Assembly: GCA_028696815.1 (NCBI GenBank)
Contig: JAQVGG010000005.1
Span: 1-64,000 of the forward strand
Reading direction: 5' to 3'
Source of the DNA: Candidatus Altimarinota bacterium
Lineage (GTDB): Bacteria > Patescibacteriota > Gracilibacteria > BD1-5 > UBA6164
Length of the DNA: 64,000 bases
Shown: positions 51,111-62,902 of the stretch, one piece after another
How the letters are laid out: every line of letters begins with the position of its first letter
How positions within the stretch are numbered: position 1 is the first letter of the stretch
Position numbers and translations under genes: made by a program
Notes under the pieces: generated by a model
What the model saw: only the letters and a program-made list of their open reading frames with translations
What the model was told of the DNA's origin: nothing
Database searches by the model: none

Positions 51111-54100
51111 CTATATTTTCAAATACTTTTCTATCTCCCCTATAAAATATTCAAACAAACTCTTTGTGTAATCATCCTTAATCTTTGCTAAAAATACCTT
51201 CTTTTGCTCTGATATAGTTTGTAATAATTTCTTTTTTCTGTAGCTAGATAACTTCATAGCATCTATCCTCTGTTTTATGCGTTCAAGTTTTTTTGAATAG
51301 CTTGTATTTCAAGCAAACAAAACATTTAAAACATCTGTAAGCTTTTTTATATCTCAGTCACTATTGTATAATATGCTATTATTGTTTATCTTACTTAGTA
51401 CATAAGTATCATCTACTTTTTCATAAGAAAAAATTATTTTATTTCCGTATTTATCATCTATGGAAGCCAATAATCATGTATAATCATCATAGTTGAAACT
51501 AAATATTTTTTTATCATCTTGAGACACAAAATCAAGTTTATCATTTCTATCATAATTTATCTCAAAAAGCACATCTTTCTTTTCTAGTTTTTGTAGTAAA
51601 TAATTCTTAGGAGAAAAATAGTAGTTTGCATCACTAGCGGTGACTTTGAAATAATTTAAAATCCTTTCAAGTTTCAAATCATTTTCTAAATCATTTATAT
51701 ATGTGAAATCACTTTGCAAAGTGAAACTTGAGTATCATCAATTTGGTAATAAAACTTTTACATTTCAAGTCTCCTCATCATAACTCATCTTTGCATCAAA
51801 ACTGGAGTTTATCCCAAATCACAACTTTGCATCAAAATAATTGTTCTTATTGTTGTATAGATTAAAAACTCAGTGTATATCTACATCAAATAATTGAGAA
51901 AAACTCTCTTGTTTTTCTGGATAAGTATTATCTTGAGTATTTTTTACTCTATCAGTAACAGACTGTTTTTGATCCTGCTTTTCTATATAAATAGTTTTTG
52001 TAGCTTCAGGATTTGTTAATGTGTTTCACTCCTTATCAACTAACTCTAAAACTAACTTATATTTTCAAGTGTCTTTTAAGTTTAAGTTAAGTATTCAACT
52101 GATATTAATATATTTATCTAGTAATACTTGTCATCCTGAACCCCCGCCCTGTCATCCTGAACTTGTTTCAGGATCATAAACTAATTTATACCTCAATTTA
52201 TCTATTTCACTACTATCTCATCTCACAAAATACCTCAATTTGTAGTCAGTTTTATCTGTTTTGATATTTGTATTTTCTACTTCTACAGTTACAGGAATAT
52301 TTGCTGTCAGGTTTGTGTAAGTTTTATCTCAAGTCTCATCAATACTTACAGTATAATCTTCTCAAAATGCTTGTTTTGCATTTCAAGCAATAATAAGTTT
52401 TCATAATCCCTCCCCTCATTCTTCGGTACTCCCTTTGGAAAAGAGAGATTTATCGGTAGTTAAATCTACTTCATTTAAAACTATGTGGTATTCGCCATCT
52501 CATGTTCCATATGTTTTTATCTCATGTTCTACTGCTCAAGTTCACTCAACAGGTATCAAGAAAAACTCCGGCTCATTACTATCTTCTGTATCTCAACTCG
52601 TCCATGCTCATGGTATCTCATTTATAATCATACCCGTCTCAGGATCTATACCGATTCTACGACCTTGAGAGTCTGTGATTAGGAGGTTGATTGGAGAAAG
52701 AATTTGGTATTTGTATAACCTATATCATTTTTTAAATACTCCTCACATTTTTAAAGAATACTTAAAATCATTATTAACTAACTTAGTATCTGTTTCTATA
52801 AATCTTTCATCATCAAAATATTTATCAATTGAGACATAGTTATAAATACCATGATAGTTTATTTCTCATTCTATATAATTTGTTTCAACTCTATCGGACG
52901 TACTTCAAGGTCAATAAATTATATATCATTCATTAATAATATTTATGTCAGCTTGATCATATTCTGTATATCATAAATTGTTTACAATTGAATTATATTC
53001 ACTAACTACACTACTACTTTCTCATATTATATTATCTAAAACCTTTTTACTTGTAGCAATTGGCATATTTGTATGACTACATATCTCAAAATCTATGTTA
53101 TCACTTCAAAAATCTTCATATAAAGGATTAGCAAGAAAAGTTCCATTTTTTAAAACGTAATTTTTTCATTTTTCTGATAAATCAGCACAGTCAATTCTGA
53201 TAGATTTAAATTTATCATTGTTAACTTCCTCTCAGTCAATTGAATCATTTGGAATTAATTTTAAATTATAACTTGGCACTGTTCAATCTCATCAAAATCA
53301 TACATTATTTCTTATAACTTCATTTATATTATAATAGTTTTTTTTATCTCTATCACTACTAATTTCGTAATAATTATAAATATCTTTAACATCATTTCAT
53401 ATATTATATGTATTGTCTTTAATAACCATTTTTGTAGTACTACCATACATAGTAGTATAGTACTGAATTTGATCATTTATATCAAACTCCACAATGTTAT
53501 TATTTCATTCATTTCAAGTAACCATAGAATAATACGATGTATATTTATCTGTTATCTTATCCCACATCTTATTTATATTTTCTGTTTTGTTAAGTTCTTC
53601 TAAAAAATTATTTGTAGGATAATATTTATTATCTAAATACCATTTTTTATCTCAAGAAGAAGTCAAAGTAGGCACATCTGGATAGTCTTTGTATAAGTAC
53701 TTTAGTTTTTCATTGTAACTATTTTTATTTTTTAAATCTGGAAGTAGCTGTCATATAGTTACTATCCCATTTGGAACTTTATCTTTATATCAATGTATAA
53801 GATCATAAAAATTTCCATCTGTCAGATAAAATTGTAATCATGACTCAAATTTCAAAGCAATTCACTGAAAAAATCAATCTGTCATTTCTATATCTCAATG
53901 TTCCCAAATTGGCAAAGCTTTTGGGGCTCATCTCTGAGGTGTTGATATAGTAATAAACTTGTTTACTTTTATATTCTCTCAAATTGTATCTGTTGGAAAT
54001 GGATTTTTACAAGGAATAGTATGGATATTCTTTATCCTTCAATTTACTGATTCTCTTGGAAATTCAGAATAATCTAAAATTCAATTTTTATATTTAAAAT

Positions 54101-54647
54101 CAACACAAATATCTTCTAACATTGATCTAGCAACCAATCATCACATAGAGTTAGCTATAACATTTACTTTTCCTATGTTACATCCATTATCAGCTTCATA
54201 CTCTTTTAGTATAAGTCATATAAGTTGAGTCAAAAGTGTAGCCGTTATCTTATTATCTTTTTTCCAATCATATCAAAAAAGATATAAGCTATGTTTAGGA
54301 TTTCATTTTATCTCCAAATTGAATTCATCTTTATAAAATACATCTTCTATAGTATATCAAGCTCTTTTAAATGTAAAAAATAAAGGATCATATACATGAG
54401 TTATAGGATCAGGGATCCATCTTTTTACTTTTGCATCGTCATATCATTCAGCACTATACCAAGAGGCAAGTATTCAAGGTACAAAAATCGTTGGTATATC
54501 TGTTTCTTTGATATCTTTACAAGTATTATCTCACAGAGTAACAATCTTTCTTTCAAAAGGAGTTGGTATACCAAAAGCATTATATCAATTAAGAATTTGA
54601 GGCATTATTAAAAATACCAATAATAATATGGCTGTAACTTTTTTCAT
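51111..54647 (-). CDS. Large secreted lipase-like alpha/beta hydrolase with beta-rich C-terminal region
   Basis: A 1178-aa protein with a signal peptide (MKKVTAILLLVFLIMPQILNGYNAFG). TIFVPGILASWYSA and later VNVIANSMGGLVARSML (near residue 165-175) are the strand-nucleophile elbow of a lipase; the usual GHSMGG is here ANSMGG. FITISTPQRGAPKALP follows, typical of LCAT/lipase-like enzymes. The C-terminal half is beta-rich with YHIVLNEVDL, DTGKYKLVLELVDKEGN and a helical end. Two repeats of different families are inserted in frame (about residues 735-745 and 823-842). No C-terminal anchor is seen. It would act outside the cell on lipids or lipid-linked material (inference). Confidence 0.78.
52128..52180. 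repeat. Family C repeat in frame in the lipase-like gene
   Basis: TTGTCATCCTGAACCCCCGC then CCTGTCATCCTGAACTTGTTTCAGGATCAT. Translated as DPETSSGGQGGGSGGQ. Confidence 0.88.
52408..52450. repeat. Family B palindrome in frame in the lipase-like gene
   Basis: CCCTCCCCTCATTCTTCGGTAC then TCCCTTTGGAAAAGAGAGAT. Translated SLFSKGSTEEGGEGL. Same family as 17491-17600. Confidence 0.85.
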
Positions 54648-54656
54648 TATTTTTAA

Positions 54657-55664
54657 TTAAAATATACTATAATTTACTCACTCTAAATTATCTAAATTAG
54701 AATTATGATATACTTGTTCTCTTATAAAATTAAAAAGTTCTTCTTCAGATGTTTTTCAATCTAAATAATTAATATACTCCTCTTTAATCAAACTAGTTGC
54801 TTTTTTAATAGAAGAATCAGAAGAATTTTCAATTAAAGAATCAAAATATCATACATTACTATAAAAATTATCTTTATAATTAAGTGGCGGATCTATATAA
54901 TTTAAAAAATAAACCTGAAATGTTTTATCTTGATACTTTTCAAAAGCTTTATCATATCAAAATCTAGATATATCTTCAAAAGCTAATACATAAAGTAATT
55001 TATCATTTAATTTATCAGCTAACTTTAATGCTTCTATAGCATCATCTAGAGTTTCAAATTTTGTAAATCATTTCTCATTGCTTCAGTACTTTTCTACTAG
55101 TCAAAAATATCTATCTGTATTTGTAATATACTCTCAATCTAAACTAGTATACATAAAAGCTTTTGGATATTCTCTATATACATATGATAAGTTTGAAACA
55201 TAAAAAACTATGTGTGATAAAATTGCTACAGATACTCATAAAATAGCAAATTTTAATCTTTTTTTATACTCTTTCTTTTTAGTGATATTTATTTGAAAAA
55301 CAAAAAACATTAATATAGCAAAAGTAATACTTGCTATTATTAAACTTGAATATCTAACATCATCAAAAAGTGTTCCAGGTTGGTATGCAAATAGTGGGAA
55401 AGGGGCTTCAAATATCCAAGCAAAAAAATGATAAAACTTAAAAAATAATAATAAAGTAATAAAAAAAGATATATACATTAACCACCTAACACTTCATTCT
55501 ATATTTTTTATTTTTGAATATTCAAAAATAAGTAACAGCAAAAGTAAAACTGCAAATCATCAGAAATCAACAAAAATAAGTCTAAAATCATAGTTAAATA
55601 TTGATGATATAATCAATATAAATCATAATAATATTATCAATAACAACTGAAATTTTTTGTTCAT
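54657..55664 (-). CDS. Hypothetical membrane protein (335 aa)
   Basis: About five N-terminal helices (LLLIILLGFILIISSIF; FVDFGGFAVLLLLLLIF; YISFFITLLLFFKFYHFFAWIF; SLIIASITFAILMFFVF; FAILGVSVAILSHIVFYVS) and a roughly 170-residue soluble domain rich in D, Y and K. No motif recognised. It lies directly upstream of the lipase-like gene (9-base gap), so the two are probably co-transcribed. Confidence 0.72.
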
Positions 55665-55748
55665 CAGAAATTTTTAAATTCTAAAATCCAAGACACTATA
55701 CTCCCTCCACCTTACACCAACATTAAATTTTCAACAGAAAAAATAAAA

Positions 55749-55788
55749 AACTCTTGCCACCTACTCGGGGAGGCAAGAGTTTTTTTTA
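55749..55788. terminator. Bidirectional terminator
   Basis: ACTCTTGCC-ACCTACTCGGGGA-GGCAAGAGT then T8. A G+C-rich arm, unlike most terminators in the window. Confidence 0.88.
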
Positions 55789-55980
55789 TTTATCTCTAAA
55801 TATTTTATAACTTCCAAATTTTACATAACTATCTTTTTTCTTTTTAGGAAATACAAAAGATATTGCAAGCATATTTATACCTATAAATACTAATAATCAT
55901 CCTAATAGATAAGCTATGATATCAGGATTATAAATAACAATTAAACCAAATACTGTCAAAAGTATCGCAAATAATCTCAT
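55786..55980 (-). CDS. Small membrane protein (64 aa)
   Basis: MRLFAILLTVFGLIVIYNPDIIAYLLGGLLVFIGINMLAISF then a basic tail (PKKKKDSYVKFGSYKIFRDK). Two hydrophobic helices; resembles DUF3096-like tiny membrane proteins in layout. No function known. The stop overlaps the terminator arm. Confidence 0.65.
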
Positions 55981-56028
55981 AATCAAATAATTAAGTTTTA
56001 AACTTTTTTTATAGAACCCTAATTTTTC

Positions 56029-56083
56029 CCTTCTCCTCCCAAAGGAGAAGGTGGCTCGTGCGTAGCGAGAGTCGGATGAGGGC
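56029..56083. repeat. Family A-type palindrome downstream of murA
   Basis: CCCTTCTCCTCCCAAAGGAG then AAGG...CTCGTGCGTAGCGAGAG...GGATGAGGG. It combines the GGAGAAGG palindrome with a CTCG/CGAG hairpin. Confidence 0.75.
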
Positions 56084-56104
56084 TGTTTTACTCGGGGTAA
56101 ACAC

Positions 56105-57364
56105 TTACCCCTCCAATCTTATCTCCGCTCCCAATCATTTCAACTTATCTACAAAATTTTCATATCATCTAAATATATACTCTACTTTATCGACTCTAGT
56201 CTCCCCTGGTGCTATAAGCCCGGCAATTACCATAGAAGCTCAAGCTCTTAGGTCCCAACTTGTAACTGTTCTACCTCATTTTAAGTTTGATTTTCAAACT
56301 ATGATAGCTTGATGTGGATTAAGTATCTGCAAATCTGCTCACATACTTTCTAGTTCAACAAGCCAGTTAAGTCTTCATTCAAAAAGCACTTCATGTATCT
56401 TGCTAATACCATCACATTGAGTTTGTAATACTGCAAATGGAGATTGTAAATCAGTTGGAAAACCAGGATAGATATTTGTTTGTAGGTTTACTTTTTTAAG
56501 ATTTTGCGATCTATAAACTCTAAGAGTATCATCTCACATATCTTCCCACTTCACTCAAGCTTCTTTTAATTTTTCTAAAAACATATACAGGTCTACTATT
56601 CTAGCATTTTCTATATCTATATAATCCTTTGAAGCTAGTGCTCACATGATAGCAAAAGTTCCTGATTCTATGTAGTCTGAAACTACTTCAAACTCAAAAC
56701 CATCTGTAAGATTTTCAACACCATTTATGATAATAGTATGATCATACCTGATTTTTATATCTGCTCAAGCTACTCTCAAAAATGAAATCAGATTCATAAC
56801 ATGAGGTTCTATAGCTGAAGCCATGATAGTAGTTTGCCCTGTTCTAAGCACATTTGCAACTATCAAGTTTTCAGTTGAAGTAACTCCAAATCATGCATTT
56901 AACACTATATCTCCTGATTTCAATTTACCATTTAAAGATATGTGATTATTTTCAAAAGTATAATCATACCCTATAGCTTTTAATCCATTCAAATGGCTAT
57001 CTATAGGTCTAGCTCCTATACTACATCCTCCAGGAAATGGGATAGAAATATTTCCAAAGAAAAATAAAAGCGGACTTAAAAGCAGAATTGATGCTCTTAT
57101 CTTTTTAATTTTTTCTAGATTTAAGTTATCTACGTCTAAATGTGAAGTATCCAAAGTTAAAGTATTTCCTTCGAAACTGTAACTTGCACCAAGCTCCTGT
57201 ATAATCTCTAAAAATACCTTAACATCATTTATCTTTGGTACATTTTTTAAAGTCATTTTTCAGTTTACAAGCAAACTTGCACCAAGTATTGGCAGAGTTG
57301 CATTTTTAGAACCACTTATCTTAACTTTTCAACTCAGAGACTTTCATCAAGAAACTACTAGCAT
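56105..57364 (-). CDS. murA: UDP-N-acetylglucosamine 1-carboxyvinyltransferase
   Basis: A 419-aa enzyme for the first committed step of peptidoglycan synthesis (enolpyruvyl transfer from PEP to UDP-GlcNAc). It begins MLVVSGGKSLSGKVKISGSK then NATLPILGASLL. PGGCSIGARPIDSH near residue 115 carries the catalytic Cys that fosfomycin alkylates. TENLIVANVL, PGFPTDLQSPFAVL, GLIAPGETRV and the ending KLKGLGAEIRLEG are all characteristic. The frame uses TGA at most Gly. It is transcribed divergently from the PP2C-like gene downstream. Confidence 0.97.
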
Positions 57365-57530
57365 AATTTTATTTTGTATTTATAAGTAAAATTGAAACTT
57401 ATTTTAGCTTTTTTTATTTGTTTTTCAAATAAAAAATTTATAAAACATTTCAAAACTCGTCTTGTATTTTAAAAGTTTTTTATATAATAATTAGTAACGA
57501 TAAATTAATTAATTTACAAAAAAAACAAAT

Positions 57531-59429
57531 ATGTTAAACCAAGACCATAGAGTTTTTGATTACAATAAAACAAATAAAGCAATATCAAAAAACATAAACC
57601 TTGATACTGAACTTGATCTTTTTTTAGTTATTAGTTCAGAAGATTGAAATTTTAGTGAATTAGTTTTAAGCAAAATACTTGATTTTGCTATAGATAATAT
57701 TTCAAAAGAAAACACGTACAAAGACTTCTCTGTTCTACTTGAAAACGTTAACACAGTTTTAAAAACATGGAGACAAGATAATAAAACTCTTGAAAATGAT
57801 ATAACTATTTTTATATGAATATTAAATAAAAATAATTTCTTATTTTCAAACATAGGTAAACCATCAGCGTATCTTATAAAAAACACAAATGAAGTAGTTG
57901 AGATAACTGAAAAAGAGGAAAGAAAAAAAGAGTTCAATTTCATATCTGACTGAAAACTGGATTATTGAGATGTTATAGTAATTGCTTCTACAAGACTTTT
58001 AAACTACTTATCTTATAGTGATTTCTTAGATAGCTCTCTTGGTAAAAAAACTGAAGCTCTAAACAAAAATATAGAAACTATACTAGAAGATGAGAAACTT
58101 TCAGAAAATATTTGAATAACATCATTTAAGTACAATTTTATAAACTTAAATAAAAATGATTCAAAGCTAAAAGAAAACTTAAATAAAGTTTTTTATATGA
58201 TGATGGATAATATCGCTGTAAAAAAATCTATGGCTTTGTACATGATAGCAAAAGAAAAAATATTAAAACAAAACAAACTTATTAAAAATTGATTATATGT
58301 AACTGGTATACTTTTATCAGTTGCTGTACTTTTCTTTATAATCGAGTGAATAGTATGAACTACTATAGAAACTAAAAATGATGGACTAAATAAAAATAAA
58401 TTAATTGAAGCTAGAGAACTTATTTTGACTGCAAACAATAACTCTAGTAGTCCAGAAATATTTGATTTAAATATAAAAAAAGCTGAAGCAATAATTAATG
58501 AGTTGAGATGAAAACAAGTATTTTTAAGTGATATTGAAAAGCTGAGTTGAGATCTTGCTATTATCAAAAAACAATTTAATGGTATAGAAACATTTATAGA
58601 AAGTGATGAAAACATGCTAATGCAAACTGATGAAACTTGAGTGATAAAAGTATTAAAAGTTAATAAAAAGCTATACTTAATAACCTCAAAAGTAGTTATC
58701 TGACCTATAATCCCAGGAACTACAGCTAAAAAAGAAGCATTTCCTGAACTAAAAGATGATACTTTTATAGATGCAACTCCTTTTTGAGAAAGTATTATAC
58801 TTATAACTAAGTGATGAAAAGTAGTTGAGTTTGCAAAAAATTGATATTTTTCATACAAAGATGTAAAAAATCAAGCAACTTGGAAAGAATCAAATACAAT
58901 CCTTTCATATTATCAAAATATATATATAGTACCGAAAGATGAAAATCAAGTAATAAGACATACAAGAAATTGAGATCATTTTAATCAATGAACTTCTTAC
59001 TTAACTGCGGAAGATTCTGCTTCAGTTGGAAAAATAATTGATATAGCAATAGATGGTTGAATCTATATATTAAAAGAAAATTTATCACTTGTTAAATTTT
59101 ATTCTGCTCCATATAGACTTGAAACTATAACTATAAATAAATTACCAAAAAACTATAATATAGAGAATGATTCAACTGTTAAGATAAAAGCAAGAGATGA
59201 TTTAAACTATGTTTATATACTACTAAATAATAAAATCTGGGTTCTAGAACCAAATACAAGAGATCCATATAGTACTCAAAGTGTATCTTACTTAGGACAA
59301 ATTGAGTGATGAAAATATAAGATAAAAGAATTTTTTGTAGATCATGACTGAGAAATAAATGTACTAAATGAAAACGGTATCTACAAACTTAGCTTTGAAG
59401 TAAATGATGGGAAATTGATAGTGAGATAA
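57531..59429 (+). CDS. Membrane protein with PP2C-like N-terminal domain and beta-propeller-like C-terminal domain
   Basis: A 632-aa protein. The first 230 residues have PP2C-like features (NLDTELDLFLVISSEDGNFSE, GKPSAYLIKNTNEV, GDVIVIASTRLLNYLS), but the metal-binding DG-type aspartates are not clearly conserved, so activity is doubtful. A helix near residue 250 (GLYVTGILLSVAVLFFIIEG) anchors it in the membrane, then a coiled coil (ELRGKQVFLSDIEKLSGDL) and about 300 residues of repeated beta strands (KLYLITSKVVIGPIIPG; IDIAIDGGIYILKEN; YVYILLNNKIWVLEPN). It may be a sensor-type pseudophosphatase. Confidence 0.6.
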
Positions 59430-59463
59430 AAAAGAGTTAAGATTAAATCTTAACTCTTTTTTT
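59429..59463. terminator. Bidirectional terminator
   Basis: AAAAAGAGTTAAGATT / AATCTTAACTCTTTTT, between the propeller gene and the U32 gene. Confidence 0.88.
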
Positions 59464-60826
59464 CCAACATCTCTCTAAACCATAACTTATCTCCAAATAA
59501 ATAAGTCAGATCATAGTGTGCTCTCTCAATACTTGCTCATCTGTCTATCAAACTTTCATCTACAATTCAAGCTTTTAGAGTATCTTCTATTAACTTTATC
59601 TTTTCACTATAACTTCTTCATCTAGTTGGAAACTTTACTGTATCTATATTTTTAATCTTATCAAAAAATAAATAACTATACAGATTTAGATTGTCACCTC
59701 TAGCATAAAATGAAGCTAATTCATTTGCTTTTAATTTTGCTTCTCATCCTAATTCACTCACTCTCTTTTTGTGATATTCTAAATATGATTTAAAAGAATT
59801 ATTTAACTCAGTTTCTAATTTTTTTAATTCTGATAAATCTTCACCTAAAATACTCGAGTTATTATTTAACAAGTACTTAACTCCTCTCAAGTAAATGAGT
59901 ATATCTGTATTTCTCTTGTCTTGTAATGGTTTTAAAGCATCAAAGTATAAATCTACTTTAGATTTGTTTTTCAAAACCATTTTTAATAATTTAGTTTTTA
60001 ATGATTCTGTATCTATAAATCATAACTCTATCTTTCCAAGTAAACTAGCTATCTGCTCAAAATCATCATTATAACTATCATCCATCAATCAAACTTTTTC
60101 TTCATTACTCAATTTTTCATCAAGTACAATCTCCTTAAAATCAGCTCTAAACTTTTTCTTCACAACTAAATCATTTACCACTATAGTACAGATATCTTTT
60201 GCTCAATATTTATGCTCGGCAAAACATAATCAGTTATTGTATCTACAAAAATCTCACTCTCAAAATACTTCAAATTTTAGTTCAGGAAAATCACTTGTTA
60301 GCTTTTCTATTTCTTTTAGTGTTAACTCTCTACTAAGTATGACTTTATTTATTTTATAATTTTCGAGAATAAATCTAATCGCTTCACTATTATAAACAGC
60401 AAGTATTGTAGAAATATTTATTTTTCCTTTATATCCTATCTCTTTTAAATACTCAAGTATTCCTATATTTCAACAAATAATCCCATCAACTCATACTTCC
60501 TCAAACTCAGCTACCATCCTTTCTATCAAAGGAAAAGTCTCATCAGTATAATACCAAGCATTTAAGTTAATAAATATCTCCAAATTATGCTTATGAACCT
60601 CTTTTACTATAGATTTCAGGGTTTCAAAATCAGTTACCTGCTCATGTTCAGCAAATCTTCCATTTGGACTAACCTCAAATCAAAATTTCTCATACCAATA
60701 AACAGGATTATACCCAACAAAAAACTCTCAAGCTCATGAATCCACCAAACTTTTTATGTATTTCTCTATATCCTTAGCATTTTTCCCCTTTGCAGAAAAT
60801 CAAAGTCCTATTATTTTTTTAAACAT
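59450..60826 (-). CDS. Peptidase U32 family protein
   Basis: A 458-aa protein. GAGEFFVGYNPVYWYEKFGF near the start is the U32 TIM-barrel-type beginning. HNLEIFINLNAWYYTDET, GVDGIICGNIGILEYLKE, NSEAIRFILE and the signature EVFGEGDFCRYNNGLCFAEHKY (U32 Cys cluster) follow. Members act in tRNA hydroxylation (TrhP/RlhA) or as proteases. The C-terminal region is longer than usual and ends FGDKLWFREMLEKKS. The substrate is unknown. Confidence 0.82.
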
Positions 60827-60888
60827 GATTATATTTATTAAGATTTTACATTACTCAGAATATTAGAGTTTTATCAAAAAAAGTAAAG

Positions 60889-60919
60889 AAAAAACAAGAA
60901 CTTAATGTTCTTGTTTTTT
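60889..60919. terminator. Hairpin terminator
   Basis: AAAACAAGAAC-TTAAT-GTTCTTGTTTT, at the end of the 488-aa gene; its stop sits in the arm. Confidence 0.85.
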
Positions 60920-62384
60920 ACATAGCTCACAAATATCTTGCCTTAAATAATTCATGTTGTACAGCAAAAACATTTCAATACTCAACTGATTTTAAAACAA
61001 TATTATCTCATAATATTGAATCAATTACAACAGGCATTCATTTATGTTTTGTGCTCTCATAAACACATTTATCTCAAATATTTAAATCTAAATCTCTTAA
61101 GGTAGCTTGAGATAAGAGAGATTTCTCATCAAAACTAACATTTATTTCTCCATTTATTTCTTTACTTATTTGTTCTACATATTTATTAACCTGTTCTTTA
61201 CTCATTCTTTTTGGATTGACGTAATTGAACATATCTTTATATGTATTTGTTGAAAGAACCTCATTAATCTTAAATCCTCTTTCAACTAAACAACTTGTAA
61301 CAAAAGAACAAGACGTAATTTCACTTTCGTTTCATAGACTTTCTTTAGTGCTTTTAATATCTTTTTGTGCTTTAACTTCTTTTTTATCAAGTACTACGTT
61401 TTGTTGAGTTCAGTTTAATACACCTTCTACCTGGTTAGTAATTCATTTCTGCTTTTCAAGAACTTCCAATTTTCTTTTTAACTCCTTTAAGTGTTCTATT
61501 AAGGCTTCTTCTCTTTCTCTTGATAGTTCAAGCTGTTCATTTACTTGATTTAATTCTCTTTTTATCTCAGATAATTCAGGTAAAAATATTTCTGGTCTTT
61601 GAATATCTACAGTCCTATCAGTAATATTAGCTTTAACTTGTAATACAGGTAAATCTTGAGACTCTATTTCAACTTGTTCAATTTCCTTTCAGTTAGATAA
61701 AACTGTAGCTACAGCCATAGAAACAGTAGCTGTTATAGCTCATATAGCTAGTAAAATATTTCTTTTATTTGTTTTGTCTTTACTTCTTTCTTGTTTTTGA
61801 TTTAAAAAATCAATATTTATTTCTGATAAATTAATTTTTTTTGTAACTACTGATCTCAAAAAATACCTATGTGTTAATCTTATTTTTTTCAGACTATAAT
61901 CTCTGTTTCTTTTATAAGCAACAGCTCCATCATCGTTTCAAAATTTAAGATGAAGCTCAGTTCATGTTTCTTCTTTTACTTCAGCGCTTGTTTCTTCTCA
62001 GTAATATTGATTATTCTTATCTAATGATACTTTTAAATCTCTTAATTCTTCATAAGATTCTCAGTCAATTGAAATATATATAAATCTATAAATAATTTTA
62101 TCTATATCTTCATCACTATATTCTAAATCTCCTAATAGTTTCATTAACTGAAGCGTATTAAAAGTTATATTACTTAGATAATTATCCAATATAGTACGTT
62201 CATAACCTGATATGTCAGTTGAAATACCTGGAACAACATATTGAAATATCATTTTTGTAGCTTCTCTAAGCTCATTACCTGATAATTTCCTTCAGTATTT
62301 TCATCCTAAAAAATCTAATAAGTTTGAAATACTAAAACTCTCTTTCTGTTCTTCAACAGGTCTTTTAAATAATGATAAATCCAT
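60918..62384 (-). CDS. Membrane protein with central coiled coil (488 aa)
   Basis: Unrecognised. The cytoplasmic N-terminal region (to about residue 200) starts MDLSLFKRPVEEQKESFSIS, with a YRFIYISIDGES strand and a basic stretch. One helix (ILLAIGAITATVSMAVATVL) follows, then a long coiled coil (ELSEIKRELNQVNEQLELSR...EEALIEHLKELKRKLEVLEK), and a C-terminal globular part with a Cys pair (EITSCSFVTSCLVERGF). The layout is that of a signal or envelope-tethering protein. There are few TGA codons, again because Gly is rare in the coiled coil. Confidence 0.7.
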
Positions 62385-62469
62385 AAAATAATTTTTATAT
62401 ATGTAATTAGATATTATATAATATACACTTTCTTTATTATTTGTCAAGGTTTTTATTTTTAAACCAAAA

Positions 62470-62498
62470 TAAAAACCTTACAATTAAGTAAGGCTTTT
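62470..62498 (-). terminator. rpsU terminator
   Basis: On the minus strand CCTTAC-TTAATT-GTAAGG then TTTTTATTTT, 14 bases after the rpsU stop. Confidence 0.85.
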
Positions 62499-62511
62499 AT
62501 CATAATTTTAA

Positions 62512-62712
62512 CTAAAAATATACTTTGTTATTTAATTCTCTGTATAATGATCTAACTATAGCTTTTTCTCTGATTTTTTTCTTTTTCACTACTCTTGTAG
62601 CATATCTTTCATTTCTGATTTTATTTGCTATTCTTGATTGGAAAAATAATTTTTTGTATCTCAATATCATTTTTTCATTAGATTCACCTTCATTTTTAAC
62701 TGTATATATCAT
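62512..62712 (-). CDS. rpsU: 30S ribosomal protein S21
   Basis: A 66-aa protein: MIYTVKNEGESNEKMILRYKKLFFQS, then a Lys/Arg-rich tail (RVVKKKKIREKAIVRSL). EsxEkml.Ry.k is the bS21 core. It has no TGA, consistent with only one Gly. The start is preceded by AGGGAG (62721-62726 on the minus strand), one of the few clear Shine-Dalgarno-like sites among native genes. Confidence 0.9.
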   Translation of the reverse strand: MIYTVKNEGESNEKMILRYKKLFFQSRIANKIRNERYATRVVKKKKIREKAIVRSLYRELNNKVYF

Positions 62713-62810
62713 AGTTTTCTATCTCCCTATAGAGTTATAATTTAAAATTGTGACCTTATTATATAAATAATTTTTATTTGTCAAAATTAAATTAGTGACT
62801 AATATAATTA

Positions 62811-62895
62811 GTAGTTAGGTTGTAGGTTGTAGGACGCTTCACTTTTAGGTGTACCTACAACCTACAACCTACAACCTACAACCTACAACCTAAAA
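62811..62895. repeat. GTTGTAGG tandem and inverted repeat upstream of rbfA
   Basis: AGGTTGTAGGTTGTAGGACGC...TTCACTTTTAGGTG facing five tandem copies of the 8-base unit CTACAACC. The left half closely matches 34408-34440. In RNA it makes a strong hairpin just before rbfA. Confidence 0.85.
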
Positions 62896-62902
62896 TATAA
62901 TA

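Noticed and set aside
58193-58858. A 221-aa standard-code frame on the minus strand
   Set aside because: It lies opposite the 632-aa code-25 gene, is hydrophobic low-complexity sequence with no start signal, and has no family resemblance.
62811-62895. CRISPR array
   Set aside because: The 8-base units are tandem without spacers, and no cas genes are present.
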